Assembly (NCBI GenBank): GCA_964500435.1
Contig: CAZCNL010000006.1
Location: forward strand, 62,001-126,000
Length of the DNA stretch: 64,000 nt
Reading direction: 5' to 3'
Origin: GWF2-33-9 sp964500435
GTDB lineage: Bacteria > Bacteroidota > Ignavibacteria > Kapaibacteriales > UBA2268
A program made the position numbers and the translations under genes. Of the stretch, positions 48,476 through 57,168 are shown in pieces. The first letter of the stretch is position 1, and every line of letters begins with the position of its first letter. The notes beneath the pieces were generated by a model. It was not told the DNA's origin. It did not search any database and saw only the letters and a program-made list of their open reading frames with translations.

Positions 48476-49186
48476 ATGAAAAAAATATCAACAATAATAG
48501 TTATAATTATAGTTGCATTTTGCTTTTATAAATCAAATGCTCAATTAGTCAAGACTGTTGTTTCTGTTACCGGTGAAGTAACGAATGTAACAAACAACAA
48601 ACCAATAAGCACAAATGTTGAAATATTAGGTGGTGATGGTACAAGAATTACCAAAGCAAAAAGCAATTCACTCGATGGAAAATACTTCGTTACTGGTTTA
48701 ACTCCCGGTAAAACTTTTGAAATTCGAGTAGCTGAATTGGATTATATGCGACAAAGCATTCCTTTAATTTTACCTTCAACAGATAAGTATTTGGAATATT
48801 CAAAGGATATAACATTAATCCCAAAAAAAATCGGTACAAAAATACAAATCCCCGTTAAACTATTTGAAGCAAATAAAAGCAACTTAAAATATGGAGCAGA
48901 CTTATTTTTAAAAGATTATGTTGAACTTTTGAAATTAAATCCCACAGTAACGGTAAAAATCGTATCCTTCCCTGATGCAAACGGCGACCAAACAAAAAAT
49001 ATGGAACTAACCAAAGCACGAGCACAATCAATTAAAGCATTTTTAGAAAATAATGGTATCGACAGCAAAAGAATATTAGTCGATGGCTCTGCATCAACAG
49101 ACCCAAGTTTCCCACCTCCAACTGGTAAAGCTTCAAAAGGGAAACGATACGTAGGAACTAATTATTTTGTAATTGACGGAATTTAA
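48476..49186 (+). CDS. CarboxypepD_reg-OmpA domain protein (PorE-like C-terminal half)
   Basis: A 236-residue exported protein: signal peptide (1-22), a CarboxypepD_reg-like Ig domain (about 28-110, TGEVTNVTNNKPISTNVEIL and LDGKYFVTGLTPGKTFEI), then an OmpA_C-like peptidoglycan-binding domain (about 118-235). The last has VKIVSFPDANGD, TKARAQSIKAFLENNGI and the end GTNYFVI, including the Asp and Arg used to bind diaminopimelate. It has an RBS (AGGAG) and is coupled to the WD40 gene. A cell-wall anchor for a secretion or envelope complex is the likely role. Confidence 0.78.
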   Translation: MKKISTIIVIIIVAFCFYKSNAQLVKTVVSVTGEVTNVTNNKPISTNVEILGGDGTRITKAKSNSLDGKYFVTGLTPGKTFEIRVAELDYMRQSIPLILPSTDKYLEYSKDITLIPKKIGTKIQIPVKLFEANKSNLKYGADLFLKDYVELLKLNPTVTVKIVSFPDANGDQTKNMELTKARAQSIKAFLENNGIDSKRILVDGSASTDPSFPPPTGKASKGKRYVGTNYFVIDGI

Positions 49187-49207
49187 TTTCTTAAATAATG
49201 AGTAATT

Positions 49208-49627
49208 ATGGCAAAAATAATTAATTATCTAACTTTTAACGGGAATTGTAGAGAAGCAATGAATTATTACGCTCAATGCTTCCAAGGCGAAGCAAATATT
49301 ATGACCTTTGCCGAATCGCCTATGGCATCGCAAACACCACCAAATTATTTGGACAAAGTTATGCATTCAAATTTAATCATCGGCGATTTCATATTATATG
49401 CATCTGATGTTATGCCCGGGCAAGAAGTTAATGCAGGCGACCAAATTTCTCTTTCCGTAGATTGCAAATCAGAGGAAGAAATAGATTCTTACTTCGATTT
49501 TTTAGCAAAAGAAGGAAAAGTTACTATGCCGCTTCAAAAAACATTTTGGGGTGCTAAATTCGGTGTGTTAACCGATAAATACGGCATTCCTTGGATGTTC
49601 AATTTTGATTATCCCAAAGAATCTTAA
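49208..49627 (+). CDS. PhnB-like VOC family protein
   Basis: A 139-residue protein of the PhnB/VOC (glyoxalase-fold) group: INYLTFNGNCREAMNYYAQC, MTFAESPMA, MHSNLIIGDFILYASD and the end KYGIPWMFNFDYP. Members bind a metal or small ligand, but many, including this type, lack an assigned substrate. It lies 21 nt after the OmpA gene and could be cotranscribed, without an obvious functional link. Confidence 0.85.
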   Translation: MAKIINYLTFNGNCREAMNYYAQCFQGEANIMTFAESPMASQTPPNYLDKVMHSNLIIGDFILYASDVMPGQEVNAGDQISLSVDCKSEEEIDSYFDFLAKEGKVTMPLQKTFWGAKFGVLTDKYGIPWMFNFDYPKES

Positions 49628-49651
49628 TTTAATTATTTTTAAATATCAAAA

Positions 49652-49690
49652 GAAAAAAAGGCTGTCTAATAACAAGGCAGCCTTTTCTCT
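49652..49690. terminator. Bidirectional terminator between VOC and ridA genes
   Basis: AAAAAGGCTGTCT and AAGGCAGCCTTTT form a stem, with A-rich and T-rich flanks, between two convergent genes. Confidence 0.8.
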
Positions 49691-49704
49691 AAATTTAAAA
49701 TATT

Positions 49705-50082
49705 TTAAAATACAGCTATTGCTTCAATTTCTATTAAAGCATCCTTTGGTAGGCGAGCAACTTGGAAAGCAGCACGAGCCGGCTTGCTTTCACTAAAATA
49801 ACTTTCATAAACTTGATTCATTTTGCCAAAATCAGCTAAATCTTGCATTAAAACAGTCGTTTTAACAACATTTTTTAAAGACAAGCCAACTTCTTTTAAA
49901 ATTGCTTCAATATTTTTAATAGATTGATGAGTTTGCTCCTCGATAGTATTACCTGCAAAGTTACCTTCAGGTGTTAAAGGAATTTGACCTGAAATAAATA
50001 AAAATTTACCTTCAGCAATAACACCTTGAGAATATGGTCCAATAGGAGCAGGAGCATTTTTTGTTAATACTTTTTGTTTCAT
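49705..50082 (-). CDS. ridA: RidA family enamine/imine deaminase
   Basis: A 125-residue YjgF/YER057c/UK114 protein that hydrolyses reactive 2-aminoacrylate-type enamines to ammonia and keto acids. Conserved positions are present: GPYSQGV near residue 15, FISGQIPL, and the end PARAAFQVARLPKDALIEIE with the substrate-binding Arg103 and Glu near 120. Length is normal. A divergent TAATTTTG box for this gene lies at 50122-50129 on the minus strand. G-rich RBS upstream. Confidence 0.94.
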   Translation of the reverse strand: MKQKVLTKNAPAPIGPYSQGVIAEGKFLFISGQIPLTPEGNFAGNTIEEQTHQSIKNIEAILKEVGLSLKNVVKTTVLMQDLADFGKMNQVYESYFSESKPARAAFQVARLPKDALIEIEAIAVF

Positions 50083-50121
50083 TTGACCCCCAATATTTTA
50101 ATCTAACACATTCCTCAAAAG

Positions 50122-50160
50122 CAAAATTATTGAATTATTGCTTATAAATTCGTAATTTTG
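50122..50160. promoter_or_regulatory. Divergent promoters of ridA and the epimerase gene
   Basis: On the plus strand, ATTG (50129-50132), 20 bp, then TAATTTTG (50153-50160) fits the Bacteroidota -33/-7 layout for the epimerase. On the minus strand a second TAATTTTG occupies 50129-50122 for ridA. The two promoters therefore overlap in about 40 bp. Confidence 0.5.
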
Positions 50161-50179
50161 GTAAAAAAATAATTAGAAA

Positions 50180-51109
50180 ATGAAAATTTGCATAACAGGT
50201 GGTGCGGGCTTCATTGGTTCAAACGTAGCAGATAAATATATTGAACTCGGACACGAAATTGTTGTTATCGATAACTTATCTCTTGGTTTTAAGAATAATA
50301 TTCCTTCAACAGCAAAATTTTATGAAATTGATATAAATGACCCTAAAATTTCAAAAATATTCGCAGAAGAGAAATTTGATTTGGTAACTCATTTTGCCGC
50401 TCAAATGAGTGTTAGGCATTCTGTTGCATCACCACTGGAAGATGCTCAAACAAATATCTTAGGTGGAATTAATATACTTGATGCAGCAGTTCAAACTGGA
50501 GTAAAAAAAGTAATTTTCGCATCATCAGCAGGAACAGTTTATGGCGAGCAAGAACAATTCCCTTGCGACGAGACACACCCTAATAATCCCGTTTGTCCAT
50601 ATGGTGTTTCAAAATATTCATTGGAAAAATATATCCAATATTATAATAATGTGCATGGTTTAGATTATACAATTTTTAGATATACAAATGTTTATGGACC
50701 ACGACAAAATCCTTTTGGTGAAGCAGGTGTGATTGCTATTTTTGCCTTAAAAATGCTTAAAAACGAAGATACTTATATCACTAATTATGGGAAAATCACA
50801 AGGGATTATGTCTATATCGATGATGTTGTAAATGCAAATGTATTAGCATTATCACCTGAAATAAAAGGTGTTTTTAACATTTCAACAGGCATTGAAACAG
50901 ATTTAAACAGCATTTTTGATAATGTAGCTAAATTGACAAATTATACTAAACCTAAAAATTACACTACCGCAAAAATTGGTGAACAATTACGCAGTGTATG
51001 TTCTTATACTAAATTCGAAAAATTAACAGGATGGAAACCAACCGTCTTTTTGGAAGAAGGATTACCAAAGACAGTAGAGTTTTACAAATCACTAACTAAT
51101 AATAAATAA
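50180..51109 (+). CDS. NAD-dependent nucleotide-sugar epimerase (GalE-like)
   Basis: A 309-residue extended short-chain dehydrogenase. The NAD-binding Rossmann motif is TGGAGFIGS (residues 6-14). The catalytic Ser is in ASSAGTVYG and the Tyr-x-x-x-Lys in YGVSKYSLEKY. NVYGPRQNP and TRDYVYIDDVV are typical of UDP-glucose 4-epimerase-like enzymes. The exact sugar (UDP-Glc/Gal, UDP-GlcNAc or similar) cannot be told. A ROK sugar kinase gene follows 11 nt on, suggesting a sugar-metabolism pair. Confidence 0.85.
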   Translation: MKICITGGAGFIGSNVADKYIELGHEIVVIDNLSLGFKNNIPSTAKFYEIDINDPKISKIFAEEKFDLVTHFAAQMSVRHSVASPLEDAQTNILGGINILDAAVQTGVKKVIFASSAGTVYGEQEQFPCDETHPNNPVCPYGVSKYSLEKYIQYYNNVHGLDYTIFRYTNVYGPRQNPFGEAGVIAIFALKMLKNEDTYITNYGKITRDYVYIDDVVNANVLALSPEIKGVFNISTGIETDLNSIFDNVAKLTNYTKPKNYTTAKIGEQLRSVCSYTKFEKLTGWKPTVFLEEGLPKTVEFYKSLTNNK

Positions 51110-51120
51110 CGATTCACTCG

Positions 51121-52077
51121 ATGAATACTGAGAGTCTTTATTTAGGTGTTGACGTTGGTGGTACAAATTTAAAATTTGGTTTAATAAACTCAAATTATGA
51201 ATTAATATACGAAAATTTACTAAAATTGCCCGTCAATACTGATGGGCTATTTATTTTAGAATTTATTAAACAGAAAATAGATGAAATTTTAAATAAATTT
51301 TCAGGGATTCAATCAATTGGAATAGGTCTACCCGGAGTAATTAACGAAAAAGGCGAAATAGTTATTTCTCCGAATATTCCACAATTGAATGGTTTGAAAA
51401 TAATTGAATATTTCACTCAGAAATTTAATTTACCAGTTGCAATCGATAACGACGCAAATGTTGCGGCAATCGCCGAAATGGAAGCAGGTGTAGCAAAGTC
51501 TTTAACGAACTTTGTTTATATTACCTTAGGAACTGGAGTTGGTGGGGCAATAATTATAAATCGAAACATATATCGAGGTTCAAGCGGTGCTGCAGGCGAA
51601 ATTGGTCATATTATTTTAAATCCATTTGACGAAGTTGATACAAATCGCCCTTATCGAACCGGTGTTTTAGAGGAATATTTAGGTAAGGAAGCAATAATTA
51701 AAATAGCAGTAAATTTATCTCGTAAATTTGCCAGTTCACCAATTGTTGTTAATAATAAATATGATGTTGCTTCAATTTCACATTTTGCTGATAAAGGCGA
51801 CCATCTTTCAATCGAAACTATGAAGCTCGCTGGTTATTATTTAGGAATCGCCATTGTATCAGCAGCGAATTTATTGGATATACCAAACTTTGTTATTGGT
51901 GGTGGAATTTCAAAATCCTCCAAAATTTTTTATAATTCTGCACTCGAAGTTGCTAAAAATAGAGTCCTACCTCATTTATCTGAAAAAATTAAAATCTGTA
52001 ATGCACAATTCACAAGCAAATCAGGCATAATTGGTGCTGCAATTTTTGGAAAATTTTCCCAAAACAATAATCAATAG
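51121..52077 (+). CDS. ROK family sugar kinase (glucokinase-like)
   Basis: A 318-residue ROK protein. The ATP-binding phosphate-1 motif is GVDVGGTNLKFG (residues 9-20). DNDANVAA contains the catalytic Asp, and ITLGTGVGGAIIINRNIYRG is the second phosphate motif. GEIGHI gives the conserved zinc-ligand His, but the usual C-x-C-G-x-x-G-C zinc loop is replaced by DEVDTNRPYRTGVLEEYLG, so no zinc site is expected there. No DNA-binding domain, so this is a kinase rather than a repressor. Probably phosphorylates glucose or a related hexose. Confidence 0.85.
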   Translation: MNTESLYLGVDVGGTNLKFGLINSNYELIYENLLKLPVNTDGLFILEFIKQKIDEILNKFSGIQSIGIGLPGVINEKGEIVISPNIPQLNGLKIIEYFTQKFNLPVAIDNDANVAAIAEMEAGVAKSLTNFVYITLGTGVGGAIIINRNIYRGSSGAAGEIGHIILNPFDEVDTNRPYRTGVLEEYLGKEAIIKIAVNLSRKFASSPIVVNNKYDVASISHFADKGDHLSIETMKLAGYYLGIAIVSAANLLDIPNFVIGGGISKSSKIFYNSALEVAKNRVLPHLSEKIKICNAQFTSKSGIIGAAIFGKFSQNNNQ

Positions 52078-52389
52078 TTTTGAATTCCATCTTTATAAAT
52101 TACATTTCCATTTTAATGCCCAATATAACTTGTTCTTACCGATAAGTGTTATTATTTAGAAAAAAATAAGTTATTCACAATACGATAAATTGGCAGCTCC
52201 CAAATAATATACGCAACAATATGTCACGATGCAATTATTTATGAAACGATTTTCATATTTCTGTAAATTTTTAATTACACTGTCAAAAAAAATTTGCAAC
52301 TATTCCAAATTTTATTGTTATATTACAAAAAATAAAAATGCGAAAACAAAAAATGTAGAATTTTTGCTTACATTAAAAAGAGAGGAACT
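52078..52389. other. Intergenic region without recognised feature
   Basis: 312 nt, AT-rich, no credible ORF or RNA. GAGAGG just before 52390 is the RBS of the NlpC/P60 gene. TAGAATTTTTGC near 52353-52364 resembles but does not match the -7 consensus. Confidence 0.5.
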
Positions 52390-53235
52390 ATGATTAGAAC
52401 GCAAAATACAAGCAATAAATACACAATAATACTACTATTAATAATAAGTTTGTTAATATTTAATTCAACAGATTTATCTGCTGCAAAGAAAAAAACTTCA
52501 AAAAAATCACATAAAACAAAATCATTATCACATAAATCAAGACATTATAACCCATCTTCAACAAAGAAGATGTCACTTGATATTTTACGTCAAAATCAAG
52601 AACTTGCTGAAATTGCAAATTTAAATCCTCTCGACCCCGATACTCTTGATGTAACACTCGACCAAAATAACCAAATCATAGGTGAATACGGTGAAGATAT
52701 ACAAGAATTGGAAAAAGAAGATAATTTCGTTTATGATGCAGAAAACTTCCAAATGCTCTTACTTTCGATGGCTGACGATGAATATACTGTCGCCGGAATT
52801 AGCAAATCTGTATTATTAAACGAAGCTATGACATTATTTGGTACACCATATAGATTCGGTGGTGTCACTACAAGAGGACTTGATTGTTCAGCTTTTACAA
52901 GATTAATTTATTATAGAGTTGCAGGTATTGTTCTCCCACGTACTGCCAGAGAGCAAATAAGTTACGGAAAACCTATCAAAAAAATATCAGACCTGCAATT
53001 TGGTGACTTGATTTTCTTTCATACATATTCAAAAAAATTCGCTTCCCACGTCGGAATATATTTAAATGACGGCTTATTTGTACACGCCGGAACTCGTTAC
53101 GGTGTGGCTGTTGCCTCTTTAACTTCTGAATATTATACAAAGCGTTTTATCGGCGGTCGACGTTTAACTGAAAAAGATATACAACATCTGAAAGTTAACA
53201 AAGAAGAAACAACAGTTTTAAAAGCCGCTATGTAG
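52390..53235 (+). CDS. NlpC/P60 family cell-wall hydrolase
   Basis: A 281-residue exported peptidase that cleaves D-Glu-(meso-Dap) type bonds in peptidoglycan stem peptides. It has a signal segment at 11-31, a basic Lys/Ser-rich linker (33-60) and a spacer region. The C-terminal NlpC/P60 domain runs about 138-262 with catalytic Cys166 (GLDCSAF), His220 (ASHVGIY) and His232 (FVHAG). LPRTAREQ and QFGDLIFF are typical. A terminator overlaps the stop codon, so it is the last gene of its transcript. Confidence 0.9.
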   Translation: MIRTQNTSNKYTIILLLIISLLIFNSTDLSAAKKKTSKKSHKTKSLSHKSRHYNPSSTKKMSLDILRQNQELAEIANLNPLDPDTLDVTLDQNNQIIGEYGEDIQELEKEDNFVYDAENFQMLLLSMADDEYTVAGISKSVLLNEAMTLFGTPYRFGGVTTRGLDCSAFTRLIYYRVAGIVLPRTAREQISYGKPIKKISDLQFGDLIFFHTYSKKFASHVGIYLNDGLFVHAGTRYGVAVASLTSEYYTKRFIGGRRLTEKDIQHLKVNKEETTVLKAAM

Positions 53236-53249
53236 CGGTTTTTTTTTGC
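53221..53249 (+). terminator. Terminator overlapping the NlpC/P60 stop codon
   Basis: GCCGCTA (53224-53230) pairs with TAGCGGT (53233-53239), followed by a run of nine T. The TAG at 53233-53235 is both the stop codon and part of the stem. Confidence 0.85.
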
Positions 53250-53285
53250 TTTCTCCTCAACTCAACTTATTATTTTTTAAATTAA

Positions 53286-56219
53286 TTATTTCAGAAAATC
53301 AAATAATACCTCAATGGGATGCAAAGCATTCCTTTGTGTTCCATCTTTAATTTGGTGACGGCAACTTGTTCCCGCAGCAACAATTATCGTATCTTCATTA
53401 GTTTTTCTTATTTCGGGAAATAACACCAATTCGCCAATTTTCATAGAAATATCATACTTGTCTTTTTCGAATCCAAAAGCTCCCGCCATTCCGCAGCAAC
53501 CTGAAGGTATTTCTGTAACCGTTGCATTTTTAAGTAATTTCAAGATTTTGAGTGTACTATCACTTGATGCTAAAGCTTTTTGGTGGCAATGTGTATGGAA
53601 TTTTATATCAACACTTTCAACTGAAAATTGAGCGTTAGTTATATTGCCACAAGAAATTTCACTTGCAAGAAATTCATCAATTAAAAAAGTATTTTTGGCA
53701 ATAAAATTTGCTTTATCTGTTAAATCATTGCCCACTAATTCTGGATATTCATCTCTAAAAGTAAGAATCGCCGATGGTTCGATACCAACTAATGGAAGTT
53801 CATCTGTGATTAATTTGGAAAGTCGCTTAATATTTCGAGTGGCTATTTTCTTTGCTTGTTTGACAAGACCTTTCGATAAATATGTTCGCCCACTTTCTTC
53901 AAGTTTTGGGATTATTACTTTATAACCCAATTTTGTAAGAAGTAAAACAGTTTTAATTCCAATATTAGTATCATTATAATTTGTAAATTCATCAGCAAAA
54001 AGATAAATTGTCTTGATATGTTTTTCCGGATTTATTTGCTTTTTATTTATCCAATTTTCTAACGTAGTCGTGGAATAAAGAGGAAAATCACGTCTTTCGT
54101 CGAAATGTAAAATTGATTTAATTATTTTCGAAATAATTTTATTTTTTAAAGCAAAGTTGGATATCTCAGCAATGGGAGCGGCAATTTTGTTCAATTTTGG
54201 TAAAAATCCAATCAAAAGAGCGGAAAATGGCGTCCCATTCAAATCATAATAATGTTGTAAAAATTCAGCTTTCAATTTTGTTACATCCACTCCCGATGGA
54301 CATTCACTTTTACATGCTTTACAAGAAAGACAAAGTTTGAATACTTCGAATAACTCAGGTGAATCGAACGGATTACCTTTTTTGGTATTTAAAAGCACCT
54401 CCCTCAATGCATTTGCTCTTGCTCGAGTTGTATCTTTTTCGTTTAAAGTGGCACGATAACTTGGGCACATCGTCCCGCCAACTAATTGGGGACGACGACA
54501 ATCACCTGAGCCATTACATCTTTCCACAGAATGATGAAAACCTGCATCTTTATCATAAGAAAAATAAGTTTGTATTTCAGGAAAAATTTTTGTGTTATCC
54601 CATCGTAGCATTGTATTCATTGGTGGAGCATCAATAATTTTGCCGGGATTAAATATTCCCTTTGGGTCAAAAAGCGATTTAACTTGTTTAAAATAATTAT
54701 AGATTTTGTCGCCAAACATATAAGGAATCATCTCGCCTCGTAATCTTCCATCACCATGTTCCCCACAAAGCGAACCACGATATTTTTTAACAATTTTGGC
54801 TGTTTCAACCAAAACTTCTCGGTACTTTTTAACACCTTCTGGTGTTTTTAGGTTCAAAATAGGATGAAAGTGTATTTCACCTGTTGCGATATGAGCATAA
54901 GAAATGAGCCGAGTGCCTAATTCTTTCATTTTAGCTTGTAACTCAATAGTAAAATCCGGTAAATCATTTATATCCACAGCTGTGTCTTCTATCACTGTTA
55001 CACTTCGTTCATCGCTTTTAATGTTTGAAAGTAAACCTAATCCCGCTTTTCGTAGTTCCCAAATTTTATTTATTTCATTCCCCTTAATAATAGGGTAATA
55101 ATAACCTAAATTTCGAGATTTCAAAGCATCAATTACTTCTTCCAACCTTTTATCTAATTCAACTTCATTTTCACGTGCAAACTCAATTACAAGAATTGCC
55201 GCTGGTTCGCCTTTAATCGAATCTCTATTTTTGCTTTGTGTTGGATTTTCCTTTGTTAATTCCAAAATATTATTATCAATCAGTTCAACTGCACCAGGTG
55301 AAAACTGCATTGCGACTATATTTGCTCTCATCGCTTCAATCAAATCGTTAAAGTGGGCAACAATTACTCCTACATTTTTGGGAGGTAAATCCACTAAATT
55401 TAATTTAATTTCTGTGATAAATATTAATGTCCCTTCGCTACCAGCAATTAATTTTGAAATATTAAATGGCTCATTAGATTTCATAAAAAGTGAAGTATTG
55501 AGCAAAGCATCAATAGCATAACCAGAGTTCCTACGTCTAATCGAGGGCTTAGGAAAATTAGAAAAAATTTCATTTTGAAAAGATTCAATAGATAATGTAT
55601 CATAGAAAAAACGATAAATTTTAGATTCAGCAGAATTACTTTGAATAATTTGCATTACTTCATTTGAATTTAAAGGTTTGAAATGCACAAAAGTTCCATC
55701 GGCAAGAAAACCTTTAACTTCAAGTAAATTTTTACGTGTATTACCGTAAAGTGGGAAATGTGAACCACAGGAATTATTTCCAACCATTCCGCCGAGTGTG
55801 TTTCGATTTGATGTTGAAGTTTCGGGACCCCAAAATAATCCGTAATTTTTCAATTCAATGTTCAAAACATCAGGAATTACACCAGGTTCAACTCGCACCC
55901 ATTTTTCTTCTTCATTTATTTCAATAATTTTATTTAAATGCTTGGAAACATCGACAACGAGTCCTTTTCCTACGACTTGCCCTGCGAGAGAAGTCCCTCC
56001 ACCACGTGGAATTAAGGGCAAATTTTCTTTATTTGCAAATTCAATTATTTTTTTTATATCATCAATTGTTTTTGGATAAAATACCGCCAAAGGTTTTTCT
56101 GAATAATCAGAAGCATCTGTTGAATAAATCAAGCGATGCAATTCGTCAAACTTGAATTCACCGCTAACTTTTTGTTCTAATGACATTATTTTATTAATTT
56201 GCTGTATATCTGTTTGCAT
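53286..56219 (-). CDS. FAD- and Fe-S-binding D-2-hydroxyacid dehydrogenase (YdiJ-like)
   Basis: A 977-residue fusion of glycolate-oxidase-like subunits. An N-terminal FAD-binding PCMH domain (about 40-270) has PRGGGTSLAGQVVG and NNSCGSHF. A C-terminal FAD-oxidase domain (about 275-540) has AHIATGEIHFHP and GEHGDGRLRGEM. Two 4Fe-4S motifs follow (CNGSGDCRRP..MCPSYRA and CLSCKACKSECPSGVD). The end is a CCG-type domain (HCHQKALASSD, IPSGCCGMAGAFGFE). The layout matches YdiJ-type enzymes that oxidise D-lactate or D-2-hydroxyglutarate and pass electrons to the respiratory chain. The exact substrate is open. Single gene. Confidence 0.88.
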   Translation of the reverse strand: MQTDIQQINKIMSLEQKVSGEFKFDELHRLIYSTDASDYSEKPLAVFYPKTIDDIKKIIEFANKENLPLIPRGGGTSLAGQVVGKGLVVDVSKHLNKIIEINEEEKWVRVEPGVIPDVLNIELKNYGLFWGPETSTSNRNTLGGMVGNNSCGSHFPLYGNTRKNLLEVKGFLADGTFVHFKPLNSNEVMQIIQSNSAESKIYRFFYDTLSIESFQNEIFSNFPKPSIRRRNSGYAIDALLNTSLFMKSNEPFNISKLIAGSEGTLIFITEIKLNLVDLPPKNVGVIVAHFNDLIEAMRANIVAMQFSPGAVELIDNNILELTKENPTQSKNRDSIKGEPAAILVIEFARENEVELDKRLEEVIDALKSRNLGYYYPIIKGNEINKIWELRKAGLGLLSNIKSDERSVTVIEDTAVDINDLPDFTIELQAKMKELGTRLISYAHIATGEIHFHPILNLKTPEGVKKYREVLVETAKIVKKYRGSLCGEHGDGRLRGEMIPYMFGDKIYNYFKQVKSLFDPKGIFNPGKIIDAPPMNTMLRWDNTKIFPEIQTYFSYDKDAGFHHSVERCNGSGDCRRPQLVGGTMCPSYRATLNEKDTTRARANALREVLLNTKKGNPFDSPELFEVFKLCLSCKACKSECPSGVDVTKLKAEFLQHYYDLNGTPFSALLIGFLPKLNKIAAPIAEISNFALKNKIISKIIKSILHFDERRDFPLYSTTTLENWINKKQINPEKHIKTIYLFADEFTNYNDTNIGIKTVLLLTKLGYKVIIPKLEESGRTYLSKGLVKQAKKIATRNIKRLSKLITDELPLVGIEPSAILTFRDEYPELVGNDLTDKANFIAKNTFLIDEFLASEISCGNITNAQFSVESVDIKFHTHCHQKALASSDSTLKILKLLKNATVTEIPSGCCGMAGAFGFEKDKYDISMKIGELVLFPEIRKTNEDTIIVAAGTSCRHQIKDGTQRNALHPIEVLFDFLK

Positions 56220-56344
56220 AATTTTGCTTGATTAGTGAAGAAGAAAAATAAAAAAGTTGCTTTATAAATTTTATTTTGTTAATTTCGTCAAAATTACTAA
56301 AAAATTTTTGAAATAATAATCACATTAATATTTAATTAAATTTA

Positions 56345-57163
56345 ATGAAAATAATAAAATTTGTCTATATCATAACTATTTTAATATTAATAAATTCCAC
56401 TGCTCATTCGGAATCTTTTATTGAAATCAAAGACACAACATTACTAAGAAATGGCAAGATTAGCAAAGTACCTGTTTATTCGAATATTGATTTATCAAAC
56501 ATAAGCAATATTATTGTCTCATTTGAACTTAATAGCTTACTTTTGGATATTAAAGGAATCGAAGGTGGTTCGGATTTTGGTATTAATGAAATTAGCCCAA
56601 CTTTTGAAATTGATAACTCTACATTTACAAAAACTAAATTAACAATATACGGAAAACAGCTAAACTCGAATTACACCGGTAAATTATGCAATATCATTTT
56701 GGAAACTCTTGCCGGTCCAGATTCAATTGCAGGTCTTAACCCAGTTGGGTTATCAATAAATGGAAACCCAGACTCAAATATAAATTTAAAACCCGGAAAA
56801 ATCTTTATTGGAACTCCGCTTTACGAAAGAATTACCGAAGGAATTGGAGAAATATTTCCAAATCCTTTTACTAATGATGCTACAATTTCATTTATTGTTA
56901 AAGAAGATACAAAAATCAATTTTAAAATTTATTCGATGTCAGGAAGATTGGTAACTTCAATACCTGGGGAAAAAGCAATTGAATACCAATTTTACGATAC
57001 AAGCGGAGAAAAAATTAACGATATTACTGACCATATTTTTACACGTGGTCTTTATAAGATGAAATTCAATGCTGTTGATTGGTTGTTTTCAGCAGGGAAT
57101 TATTACATTGTAATGCAAACTAAACTTGGCACATATCACTCAAACTTTATTCACATTAAGTAA
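56345..57163 (+). CDS. Secreted protein with T9SS type A sorting domain
   Basis: A 272-residue protein: signal peptide (1-21), a beta-rich domain (about 25-155) resembling cohesin/Ig modules (NIIVSFELNSLLLDIKGIEG), then a T9SS sorting domain (about 170-272). The latter shows EIFPNPFTNDATISFIV, INFKIYSMSGRLV and SAGNYYIVMQT. The sorting domain holds an unusual insert around the EKAIEYQFYDTSGEK segment. Exported through the outer membrane by T9SS. Function unknown. It ends 5 nt before the IgGFc-like gene, so they are probably cotranscribed. Confidence 0.75.
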   Translation: MKIIKFVYIITILILINSTAHSESFIEIKDTTLLRNGKISKVPVYSNIDLSNISNIIVSFELNSLLLDIKGIEGGSDFGINEISPTFEIDNSTFTKTKLTIYGKQLNSNYTGKLCNIILETLAGPDSIAGLNPVGLSINGNPDSNINLKPGKIFIGTPLYERITEGIGEIFPNPFTNDATISFIVKEDTKINFKIYSMSGRLVTSIPGEKAIEYQFYDTSGEKINDITDHIFTRGLYKMKFNAVDWLFSAGNYYIVMQTKLGTYHSNFIHIK

Positions 57164-57168
57164 ATAAA

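Noticed and set aside
52078..52389. A riboswitch or small RNA in the 312-nt gap before the NlpC/P60 gene
   Set aside because: No conserved motif or stable stem beyond what AT-rich sequence gives by chance.
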